DNA of 31,305 nucleotides from Ramicandelaber brevisporus (lineage: Eukaryota > Kickxellomycota > Ramicandelaberales > Ramicandelaberaceae): assembly GCA_025201865.1 (NCBI GenBank), contig MU602825.1:1-31305 (forward strand). The letters run 5' to 3'. The position numbers and the translations under genes are program-made. The notes beneath the pieces are model-generated. The model saw only the letters and a program-made list of their open reading frames with translations, searched no databases and had not been told where the DNA came from. Below are positions 8,062-15,044 of the stretch, piece after piece (position 1 is the stretch's first letter; each line of letters opens with the position of its first letter).

Positions 8062-9069
8062 ATGACGATTCCAATGTACAGTTCCCACCATGAAGGATCA
8101 TCGCGCATCGCAGAACGAGCGCCTAGCATTCGGCGAAGTGCATCAACAGCCGGCGGCAGTCGCAATAAAGATCGATGGGGCGGGATTTACACGGCTCCAC
8201 TTATGACAAGCGAGCTGGAAACTGCTTTTGAAAAGTTGTCTCCTGGCGCAGTCACGCCTCCAGAAGCACTTGACTCCAACTTCAGCGATAACAGCAGTAT
8301 TGGCAGCACTGACAGTTATAATTATTCAGCGTTTGAGAACCAACAATCGATTAACAAGCAACAGCAACACTCACAGCCACAGCAGCAGTTGCAGCCGCAA
8401 TTACCGTCACAGTTTGTGCTCCCTCTTACACCAGCCTCTTCATCGCGCGACAGTTGCAGCAGCAGAAGTGACAGCGATACCGAGCTCGATTTGTACAAGG
8501 TTATCGATGAATCAGACTACATTGAATTTGACTCTTATATGAAAGAGTTGCCAATTCATGCAGATGATCATCTCGAATTCGATCCACTCCCGCCGCAGCC
8601 ACCGCAACTCATTTGCTCACTCGAAGAGTTCTTTACAAACGCAGCCAATCACTCCAATCTCTTTACTGAGCAAGTAGAAGTCATTGCAGAGACCCATCAC
8701 TATGCAGCTGAGCAATTCCTGCTTGTTCTCGACATTCCACGTGCATCAAGACATGCAACCAGAGCACAGGATTTCCTACGGTCCGCACATTTCCATCGCC
8801 ACGGAGTCACAAAGCTACGTCAGCTCGGTACACCTTGCGGGCTGCGAGATGGCAAGTTCCCGTGCACTTCTCACGCTGGCATCCAGTGCTACAACATTCG
8901 GACAGCATTGTTTCCAATTCCAGGATGGGTTGGCCATGCGTGTTCAACCAGCCAAGCTCGGAAATTTGCCAAAGAGAATACACTACCAAAGCATCAAGTG
9001 CGCTTTGCAACAGAGAAGAACAGCAAGATCGATGACATACCGCATAATGTCGCTGTTATCGCCTGCTAG
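8062..9069 (+). CDS. Orphan Ser/Gln-rich protein with possible PP1-docking motif
   Basis: The 335-residue frame runs from ATG 8062 to TAG 9067-9069. No family is recognised. Residues 1-140 are polar and disordered, with a Gln-rich block (93-116) and Ser-rich runs; SIRRSAS (22-28) resembles a basophilic kinase site. A denser part follows: an acidic YKVIDESDYIEFDSY (145-159), a Pro-rich stretch, then a Cys/His-rich segment (about 230-300) without a clear zinc-finger spacing. Near the end KHQVRFA (310-316) fits the K/R-x-x-V-x-F form of the protein phosphatase 1 docking motif. There is no signal peptide or membrane span. A regulatory subunit or scaffold is possible but rests on one short motif. 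A CAA-rich 5' leader precedes the ATG. An overlapping frame at 8684-9088 looks like a shadow. Confidence 0.65.
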   Translation: MTIPMYSSHHEGSSRIAERAPSIRRSASTAGGSRNKDRWGGIYTAPLMTSELETAFEKLSPGAVTPPEALDSNFSDNSSIGSTDSYNYSAFENQQSINKQQQHSQPQQQLQPQLPSQFVLPLTPASSSRDSCSSRSDSDTELDLYKVIDESDYIEFDSYMKELPIHADDHLEFDPLPPQPPQLICSLEEFFTNAANHSNLFTEQVEVIAETHHYAAEQFLLVLDIPRASRHATRAQDFLRSAHFHRHGVTKLRQLGTPCGLRDGKFPCTSHAGIQCYNIRTALFPIPGWVGHACSTSQARKFAKENTLPKHQVRFATEKNSKIDDIPHNVAVIAC

Positions 9070-9451
9070 CACTGTAACTGGAGCTTAATTTGCACATCAC
9101 CTATTCTTCTCCATTCGATTCTACATCAATCATAACTTTTTACACAACAAAACAAATGAATCTTCTGTTTAATTTGCATTGAGATTGCATCTCCTCAAAA
9201 AAAAAAACATGTCTCCTTGAAAACAAAGTTTATCCAAGGAGTAAGCATGGAGAATGTGGTCGAAAGGAATGCAACATGCAGTTCTGTATGTGCATCCCCT
9301 TCCACAACCATCACCATCATCATCAACATCATCATCATCATCACTATTACCACTATCACCATCACCATCACCGCTGTCATTCGCAAACAAAAAATACAAC
9401 ATACACGCAACCTAAATCTGTAGTCCAGCAAGTCTTAAGCGAACGTTGACA
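9070..9451 (+). promoter_or_regulatory. Intergenic/5' leader with ATC/ACC repeat
   Basis: This stretch separates the 8062 orphan from the cytochrome b561 gene on the same strand. It holds a run of A (about 9196-9207) and an imperfect ATC/ACC trinucleotide repeat (about 9308-9374) that would lie in the promoter or 5' leader of the b561 gene. Frames read through the repeat, encoding Ile/Thr on one strand and Asp/Val on the other, are not credible genes. Confidence 0.5.
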
Positions 9452-10318
9452 ATGGCCGGATCGAAAGGACTGTCGTTGCCGCAAATCCATGCCGTTCTCA
9501 TGGTGCTCGGCTTTGGCTTCTTTATGCCAATTGCCATCTTTGCCGCTCGCTTCATGCGTCCTTACACCAAATCCCTGCTGTGGTTCCACATTCACCGCGC
9601 AGCCAACACCCTCGCTTTGCTCTGCATCCTCGCCGGCTTCATCGTCATCGTCCACTACTGGCAAGTCACCTACAAGGGCATGATTGCCCATTTCTCATTT
9701 GACCACGCGCAGCTCGGCTTGGCAGTCACCATTTTTGCTGTGCTGCAGCCGCTCAACGCCTTCTTTAGACCACACCGCGAGCCTCATCGTAACGGCCGTG
9801 ATGGCTTGCCTGGAACCAAGAACAATGCTTCTCTGAACCGCTCCACGGTGTATCGGTTTTGGAACAAGCCATGGACCAAGCGCCGCGTCTGGGAGTATGT
9901 GCATCACTATCTGGGCCGCATTGCCATGATTGGTGCGTTTGTGAACATGTTCTGGGGCTTTCCATACCTGGGAATTCCGAAATCCCACAAGAGCTATGCG
10001 GCATTGTCGGCGTGGACTGGAGTGTTGGTCGTGTTGTATGTAGTGGGTGAGGGATTCAAGTTTTATCGAGAGCGTATTCAGACTGGAGATGCGTCGGATC
10101 GAGCTGAAGGGTTTGAGATGAACATTACTGCGCCGACTATCGGGCAAGCCGCAACAAAGACGATGCATGATAACGAAGAAGAGTTTGGATTTGGAAACGA
10201 CGCATCACCGACTCACACGCAGTTCTCAATCTCGGACAAGCTGAAGACGACGGCGACCAACAAACAAAATGGCCACGTTCCATCGCCAACTCATTTAAGC
10301 AAACCACTCGATGTCTAA
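9452..10318 (+). CDS. Cytochrome b561-domain membrane protein
   Basis: The 288-residue protein from ATG 9452 has about five membrane helices (residues about 11-33, 46-70, 84-104, 152-170 and 183-203) and a hydrophilic tail of about 85 residues. Candidate haem-ligand histidines sit in helices as expected for the b561 fold: His13 (LPQIHAVLM), His46/His48 (WFHIHR), His85 (FDHAQLG) and His151/152 (YVHHYLGR). The HHYLGR and LQPLNAFFRPHR segments match the cytochrome b561 domain of the fungal/animal FRRS1-like group. These proteins move electrons across a membrane, often for ferric or other reduction. No DOMON domain or signal peptide precedes it, so this is the stand-alone form. The polar C-terminal tail has no recognised domain. 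Substrate and membrane are not determined by sequence. It converges on the zinc-knuckle gene. Confidence 0.88.
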   Translation: MAGSKGLSLPQIHAVLMVLGFGFFMPIAIFAARFMRPYTKSLLWFHIHRAANTLALLCILAGFIVIVHYWQVTYKGMIAHFSFDHAQLGLAVTIFAVLQPLNAFFRPHREPHRNGRDGLPGTKNNASLNRSTVYRFWNKPWTKRRVWEYVHHYLGRIAMIGAFVNMFWGFPYLGIPKSHKSYAALSAWTGVLVVLYVVGEGFKFYRERIQTGDASDRAEGFEMNITAPTIGQAATKTMHDNEEEFGFGNDASPTHTQFSISDKLKTTATNKQNGHVPSPTHLSKPLDV

Positions 10319-10639
10319 TCACTAATCTAAGACTCCTATGATAAAAGAGCAAATCAAATCAATCATATCAGCTTTCTAAACAAAAAAGAAATGTTAGCGA
10401 ATCAAGTTGCTGGTTTCTGTTACATGTCACACCTGCTAACAAAACCGTGTTACGCGTCATTGCTAAATTGATAGCCTCACTGCCCTTTCACTATTACTAC
10501 CATATATTCACCTGCCACATCTCTTGTTGTTCCTTGTCATTCGATTTGAAAACACATCACCGATTCCATGCACATTCCGTAGTCAGTTTTACTCCAACAA
10601 CAACAAAAAATCAAATTCAAAAAAAGAGTTACTCGAGAT
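10319..10639. other. Convergent intergenic region
   Basis: This 321-bp, AT-rich gap lies between the stops of the b561 gene (+) and the zinc-knuckle gene (-) and would contain both 3' UTRs. I see no gene, RNA or notable repeat beyond a CAA run near 10597. Confidence 0.5.
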
Positions 10640-11491
10640 TTAAGCAGTAGTTGCCTCAGCCTCGACAGCCTCGGTGGTCTCCTCGGCCGGTGGGGCATTT
10701 GGGCAGTCCTTGGCAACGTGGCCGGCAGTGCGGCACTGGTAGCAGGTCTTGCCCTCCTCGGCAGTTGGGCAGTCACGGTTGATGTGGCCAGACTCGCCGC
10801 AGTTGTAGCAGCTAACCTTGTGCTGGGAGAAGCGGGTGCGGCAGAACTTGGACAGATGGCCGAGCTTACCGCAAATGTGGCAAGTTGGCTTCTCCTCAAA
10901 GCGGCATTCGGCAATGTAGTGGCCAGGAGCACCACAGTTGAAGCACTTGACAATGCGGCGGTTCACAAAGTGCTTGCGGCCCGAGCGGGCACCATCCTCA
11001 CCCTCGCCGGACTGCTCCTGTGGAGCCTCGGTGCAGTCGCGGGCAACGTGACCAGTGGTACCGCAGTTGAAGCACTTGGACTCGTGCTTGCGTGGCTTGC
11101 CAGCCGAGGTGCCGTCCTCGCTAAGGGTGGCCTGCTCGAGCTTGTTGGCAAGGTCCTCAACCTTGTCGTCACCCTCAGCACCATTCTCAGCCTTCTGGCT
11201 CTGGTCCTTTGGCTTGAACTGGCGACCTTGTGGGCGTGGACCGGTACGGTTGTTGTTCTTGTTAAGGGTGCGAGCTGGCTTTGGCTTGACTGGCTCGGTG
11301 CAGTCGGTGCGAACGTGGCCGGTGCCGCCGCAGTTGAAGCACTGCTGCAGGCTCACATCACGCTCGCTGGTGCACTCGTTGCTGCGGTGGCCTGGCTGCT
11401 TGCAGTTGAAGCAAACCTCGGTCTCGCTTGGGCAAGCTGCAGCCATGTGGTCAAGGCTGCCGCAACGGAAACAGGATCTACGGAACACCAT
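10640..11491 (-). CDS. CCHC zinc-knuckle nucleic-acid-binding protein (Gis2/Byr3/CNBP-like)
   Basis: From ATG 11489-11491 the protein is 283 residues with eight C-x2-C-x4-H-x4-C knuckles at residues 7-20, 27-40, 51-64, 140-153, 183-196, 204-217, 228-241 and 250-263. Most follow the CFNCG.TGH...DC pattern of Gis2, Byr3 and CNBP, cytoplasmic proteins that bind single-stranded RNA or DNA and act in mRNA translation. Gis2 and Byr3 have seven knuckles and are shorter. Here a polar linker of about 75 residues (KPKPARTLNKNNNRTG... acidic ...GKPRKH) separates the first three from the last five. The C-terminal tail is Glu/Ala/Thr-rich. A further in-frame ATG at 11534-11536 would add 15 residues (MIKSLLEEIRR...); the downstream ATG is preferred because MVFRRSCFRCG starts directly at the first knuckle. 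Strong C/G-ending codon bias suggests high expression. Confidence 0.92.
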   Translation of the reverse strand: MVFRRSCFRCGSLDHMAAACPSETEVCFNCKQPGHRSNECTSERDVSLQQCFNCGGTGHVRTDCTEPVKPKPARTLNKNNNRTGPRPQGRQFKPKDQSQKAENGAEGDDKVEDLANKLEQATLSEDGTSAGKPRKHESKCFNCGTTGHVARDCTEAPQEQSGEGEDGARSGRKHFVNRRIVKCFNCGAPGHYIAECRFEEKPTCHICGKLGHLSKFCRTRFSQHKVSCYNCGESGHINRDCPTAEEGKTCYQCRTAGHVAKDCPNAPPAEETTEAVEAEATTA

Positions 11492-11672
11492 ACTTGGAGG
11501 AACTCTACGGATCTCTTCTAATAAACTCTTGATCAACGGCTAGACTACTAACAACAGTGTCAACAACGTCAACAACAACAACAAGAACCACTACTTGATC
11601 TTGATTTCGTTCAAAAAAAAATAAAATAACTGCAAAGTCGATACTGTAGCAACAGTAACAAATTCGCATCGC

Positions 11673-11720
11673 TTCTCTCGGGTTCTCTCCGTCTCGTTTC
11701 TCTCGGGTTCTCTCCATCTC
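11673..11720. repeat. Two-copy 23-bp direct repeat
   Basis: Two copies of TTCTCTCGGGTTCTCTCC followed by (G/A)TCTC occupy 11673-11695 and 11698-11720, differing at one base and separated by two bases. They lie 180-230 bp upstream of the zinc-knuckle start codon, in its promoter or 5' leader. On the zinc-knuckle strand they read as purine-rich GAGA/CCCGAGAGA-type elements. A role as paired factor-binding sites is possible but inferred. Confidence 0.75.
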
Positions 11721-11885
11721 ATGTGCCTCAAAACTGCAAATAAACAAGGAGACTAGGCCAGTCATGGGAACTGCAGGAGTGATATGATCACACGGGTTTG
11801 CTCATCGCCTCATTCAACGGACCCACGATGAGAAGTGGACGGGCGGACGATCTTCGGCTGCTCAAGTGCGGGTTGGGCGGAATAG

Positions 11886-11893
11886 CATATAAA
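11886..11893 (+). promoter_or_regulatory. TATA box of the small secreted protein gene
   Basis: CATATAAA lies 170 bp upstream of the ATG at 12063 in a GC-richer context, followed by a pyrimidine-rich presumptive 5' leader. Position and sequence fit a TATA element of a regulated or strongly expressed gene. The transcription start itself cannot be located from sequence. Confidence 0.55.
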
Positions 11894-12062
11894 CGCGAGT
11901 AATCGCAGCTCGAGTACACACCATCGTCCCTGCTTTCTCTCAGCTCAACCATCACTACTCTTCCTCGTCTCTCCAAGTACACTCACAGTACTAGCACTAG
12001 CACGCTTCAAATCCCCTCACTTTGCTTCGCATCTGTTTATCACCACAACTATCATCGCGAAA

Positions 12063-12257
12063 ATGAAGACTGCTTTTGTTGCCGCCGTGTTCGCCGCTGC
12101 CTTCATTGCTCTATCTAGCGCGCAGCGTCAAGCCTGTACCGACAACTGTGCCACCACTTGGACTTCTTGTCTCACTACTGCGGCTGGAGCACCAGCCTGC
12201 CAGAAGAACTACGTCGACTGCCTCGGAATCTGCCAGAGCATACCGGCAACTGCGTAA
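12063..12257 (+). CDS. Small secreted cysteine-rich protein, six Cys in mirror-symmetric spacing
   Basis: The 64-residue protein starts MKTAFVAAVF and has a clear signal peptide: a basic n-region, an Ala/Phe-rich hydrophobic core and a probable cleavage after Ala20 (LSSA/QR). The mature part is about 44 residues with six cysteines (25, 29, 36, 46, 53, 57). The spacing is C-x3-C-x6-C-x9-C-x6-C-x3-C, the same read forwards or backwards. This suits two antiparallel helices joined by a short Ala/Gly/Pro loop (TTAAGAPA) and tied by three nested disulphides (25-57, 29-53, 36-46), a helical-hairpin arrangement; the pairing is inferred. Small secreted fungal proteins with Cys-rich helical repeats are common, but I do not recognise this one. 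A TATA box lies 170 bp upstream and the start context (GCGAAAATGA) is good. The gene may have a role outside the cell or at the wall; its function is unknown. Confidence 0.85.
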   Translation: MKTAFVAAVFAAAFIALSSAQRQACTDNCATTWTSCLTTAAGAPACQKNYVDCLGICQSIPATA

Positions 12258-12513
12258 ACATCCACTCACACTTTAATCAACTCGCGTCTCGCCTATTCAA
12301 TAACTAAATTTGTGATCAACTCCCCTTTTTGTACACACATTGGACTCTAGCACGCCAGCTGGCTAGGAGACCGAAAAGACCGGGCTGTGTCGAGTGCAGA
12401 CAAGATGGCCCTCGATGGCAGCGATGACGAATGCGGTGAACAATGGCATGATTATATCACATACCGACAGTGAGAACGATTTGGTTGAACTTTGGGGGAA
12501 GGGAGGGATTTGA

Positions 12514-12562
12514 TGCACAATCATGCCGCCATATGATGGCGCAAGAGCATGATTGCTGTGCA
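12514..12562. repeat. Nested inverted repeat (hairpin)
   Basis: An outer arm TGCACAATCATGC (12514-12526) pairs with GCATGATTG (12547-12555) plus TGCA (12559-12562), with three extra bases (CTG) in the right arm. Inside it, CGCCAT (12527-12532) pairs with ATGGCG (12536-12541) around a 3-base loop, with five unpaired bases (CAAGA) between inner and outer right arms. Together they can form a cruciform or an RNA hairpin of 19 base pairs. It lies about 800 bp upstream of the aminopeptidase start. Confidence 0.8.
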
Positions 12563-13166
12563 CTCTTACTGCTTCCTCTATGAGTGCATTGTGCAAATAT
12601 ATAGCGTGCGTCAGTCGACCACAAAGTACAAAATAGCATGCGTTAGACTTTTTACACGCGATATACCTCGTTCGTTCGCTGCCCCCACCCCAAGCTGTTA
12701 CATTAGAGTTACAGCTGCATTGGAGCATGAGACTTGATTGGTGCCTTGTGACGCTATCTGTTTACACATTGCGCGGGTTTTCTATATAGAGGGTTTCCAC
12801 GTGCATTTCCCTTGGCTACGAGTCCCTGTGTGACAGTGCATCGGAGCCTGTTGATCACTACGGAATCTTCGACATCGTAGCTGATTTAAAAAAACAAAAA
12901 ACAAAAACAAAAGGTACATACACACACGCACACACACACGAAACCAAACCATGTGTAATCCAACCGTATGGTGTACAGAGAAAGAACCCCGAAAGCCATG
13001 CGATGGTTCATTCATCGCGCGAGATAACCACATGTAGATGCAGTTTGTTAATCATTTTCAGCGCGGATTAGCAATGAAAAATATTCATGTCGCCATGCGG
13101 GTTTGTCGGGAGAGGGAGAGGAGAGGAGTGGAGGATGTTCAGTCATCGGTCTTTGGACTTTCGTTG

Positions 13167-13175
13167 TATATTTAA
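13167..13175 (+). promoter_or_regulatory. TATA-like element of the aminopeptidase gene
   Basis: TATATTTAA lies about 190 bp upstream of the ATG at 13363, followed by a C/T-rich leader with AATCACCTC-like repeats. Position matches that of the TATA box in front of the small secreted protein gene. The assignment is by sequence and distance only. Confidence 0.45.
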
Positions 13176-13362
13176 CCTCCCCTCACATTCGACCTCCAAT
13201 CTCCTCCAATCTCCAGCCTTTCACGCCTCTACTCTTCATCCTAGCTTTTCTGTGACTTACATTTAATCACCTCCGCAATCACCTTGTAATCACCTCACAA
13301 TCACCTCCACCCCCTCACAATCCCGCAATCTCACAAGCCATCTTCACTTGATATTCTTTACC

Positions 13363-14673
13363 ATGCGCTTCGCTATCCTTCCCGTCGCTGTCCTGGCCGC
13401 CGTCTCCGCCGTCTCTGCCGCCGCAGTCAATACAGACACAACTTCCTTGGCCGATGGTATCCGTCTGTTGAGCCGCGATTACCCAGACGCCTCGAGCGAT
13501 CAGTCTGTATCCAAGCGCGTCACTGCCTTCTCCACTCTGCAGAAGGACGCCGCCAACTCTGCCGAGGCTGCCGAACTGGCCAAGCAGCTGCAGAAGGGCC
13601 GCACTGCTGTTGATGCTGCCCTTGCCCAGCGCTACGGCTTCCGTCTGGTCCAGACCTCCGAGAATGCTATTCATTCCACCTGGATGACTGAGGACGAGAA
13701 GCTGCTGCTCCGTCAGCTTCGCATCAAGTTCATTGATGTGACCGATGAGGCAGTCGCTGCTGCCAAAGGCGAGATCAAGATCAATGCCCTCGCGGCTCCA
13801 AAGGCTTCGCCTCTGCCTACCGCACCATCCCAGGGTGAGAAGGTTCGCGCCGTCACTGCTACTCTCAACACCACTTTGATGAAGTCTGCTCTCAAGACCC
13901 TGTCGAACTTCCAAAATCGCTACTACAATAGCGACTATGGTCGTCAGTCATCCGCCTCGCTCAACAGCCAGGTGCTGAGCATCATTCAATCGACTGGTCG
14001 CTCCGATGTTACCGCTAGCACCTACAAGCACAGTTTCCCGCAAACCTCGACCATCGCCACCATTCCAGGCTCTACCAAGGCGAGCGAGATTGTCATTATC
14101 AGTGCCCACCAGGACTCGATCAACCAGTGGAGCCCAAGAACCGGCCGCGCCCCAGGTGCCGATGACGATGGTACCGGCACCGTCACCATTCTGGAAGCCT
14201 TCCGCGGTCTGCTCGCCAGCGGCTTCAAGCCAGCACGCACCGTCGAGTTCCACTGGTACGCCGGCGAGGAGGGCGGTCTGCTCGGCTCCAAGGACATTTC
14301 CAACTCGTACAAGAGAAGCAGCCGTGCTGTCCATGCTCAGGCTCAATTCGACATGACTGGCTATCCAGAGACCTTGAACCAGGTTGGCATCATCAATGAC
14401 TACACCAACCCAGAGCTTACAGAGTTTGTGCGCAAGCTGTTCAGAACTTACACCAGTGCCCAGCCAGTTGACCTGCGGTGCGGATATGGCTGCTCTGACC
14501 ACGCTTCCTGGTACAATGCTGGCTATCGCTCCTCGGCTCCGTTCGAGACTGCCTCGCTCGACTACAACGGCTACATCCACACTGAGAGCGACAGCTATGA
14601 GAAGGTTAACTTTGACCATGCTTTGCACTTTGCCAAGGTTGCTGCGGCTTTTGCCATCGAGCTCGCTGCTTAA
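13363..14673 (+). CDS. Secreted M28 family aminopeptidase (leucine aminopeptidase type)
   Basis: The 436-residue protein from ATG 13363 has a signal peptide (MRFAILPVAVLAAVSAVSA), a propeptide region (about 20-160) and a peptidase M28 domain (about 165-436). All metal and catalytic residues are visible: His249 (SAHQDS), bridging Asp267 (PGADDDGTG), catalytic Glu302 and ligand Glu303 (YAGEEGGLLGS), Asp330 (QFDMTGY) and His406 (IHTESD). Cys373 and Cys377 (RCGYGCSDHASW) correspond to the conserved disulphide of Aeromonas-type aminopeptidases. It is a two-zinc exopeptidase that removes N-terminal, often hydrophobic, residues from peptides outside the cell, producing amino acids for uptake. An in-frame upstream TTG at 13348 is not a credible start. 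The propeptide implies proteolytic maturation. Length and motifs match fungal M28E leucine aminopeptidases. It converges on the ACS gene with a 371-bp gap. Confidence 0.95.
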   Translation: MRFAILPVAVLAAVSAVSAAAVNTDTTSLADGIRLLSRDYPDASSDQSVSKRVTAFSTLQKDAANSAEAAELAKQLQKGRTAVDAALAQRYGFRLVQTSENAIHSTWMTEDEKLLLRQLRIKFIDVTDEAVAAAKGEIKINALAAPKASPLPTAPSQGEKVRAVTATLNTTLMKSALKTLSNFQNRYYNSDYGRQSSASLNSQVLSIIQSTGRSDVTASTYKHSFPQTSTIATIPGSTKASEIVIISAHQDSINQWSPRTGRAPGADDDGTGTVTILEAFRGLLASGFKPARTVEFHWYAGEEGGLLGSKDISNSYKRSSRAVHAQAQFDMTGYPETLNQVGIINDYTNPELTEFVRKLFRTYTSAQPVDLRCGYGCSDHASWYNAGYRSSAPFETASLDYNGYIHTESDSYEKVNFDHALHFAKVAAAFAIELAA

Positions 14674-15044
14674 GAACTCAATTCGTGTTTAAATATTCCA
14701 ATCTTAATGAACATATCAGGTTCCAGCGCTTCTGTTGGTTAGGAAACAAAGAGAGAAAAAGGACTGCTTCAAAAAGTGACAGCCACCACTGTAAAGGCTA
14801 GATCGCAATACCAAATACAAACAAGACTGTTCCGAGGAAAGTAGTGAGAGCATACGTACTGGACGAAATGGACGCAGAAGCATTCATGTAGTTGTATCAT
14901 GAGATGCTTCTTCACATAGCTTGTAATTGATCCAGCCTATTACACAACGCTACTCTCTTCTTCATTTGAAGGTGATACGGTGGGTATTAAAAGCAAAGAA
15001 CGAACAAATGAAAGAATGTGACATGAGAATAGTGCGTAGTGTTT
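14674..15044. other. Convergent intergenic region
   Basis: This 371-bp gap between the aminopeptidase (+) and ACS (-) stops should contain both 3' UTRs. It is moderately AT-rich. I see no gene, RNA or notable repeat. Confidence 0.5.

Larger units (their letters stand above)
11492..12062. promoter_or_regulatory. Divergent promoter region of zinc-knuckle and small secreted protein genes
   Basis: This 571-bp region separates the two divergent starts. Near the zinc-knuckle start are CAA-type repeats (about 11556-11590), an A run, and the 23-bp direct repeat listed separately. A TATA box lies on the plus strand at 11886-11893. From there to 12062 the DNA is pyrimidine-rich, as in a 5' leader. No gene is seen. 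Confidence 0.55.
12258..13362. promoter_or_regulatory. 1.1-kb intergenic region upstream of the aminopeptidase gene
   Basis: No convincing gene is present. The region holds a nested inverted repeat (12514-12562), a CA-rich microsatellite (about 12915-12940), TATA-like motifs near 12597 and 12782, and a better TATA element at 13167-13175. A pyrimidine-rich leader with degenerate AATCACCTC repeats (about 13265-13334) reaches almost to the ATG at 13363. A 121-residue frame on the minus strand (12363-12728) has no codon bias or family features. Its length and several TATA-like motifs suggest a regulated promoter. Confidence 0.5.

Noticed and set aside
8684-9088. 134-residue frame overlapping the 8062 orphan
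   Set aside because: A possible frameshift continuation was considered, but the main frame stays open to 9069 and the overlapping translation has no better features.
9308-9374. ATC/ACC repeat read as a possible Ile/Thr-rich peptide gene
   Set aside because: Both strands give only simple-repeat translations; it is a leader or promoter microsatellite.
10718-11521. 267-residue frame opposite the zinc-knuckle gene
   Set aside because: Ala/Leu/Val-rich translation caused by codon bias on the other strand, where eight intact CCHC knuckles prove the real frame.
12363-12728. 121-residue frame on the minus strand in the intergenic region
   Set aside because: No codon bias, no domain, and it runs through the inverted repeat.
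13948-14628. 226-residue frame opposite the M28 aminopeptidase
   Set aside because: Shadow of a biased gene; all metal ligands of M28 are on the plus strand.
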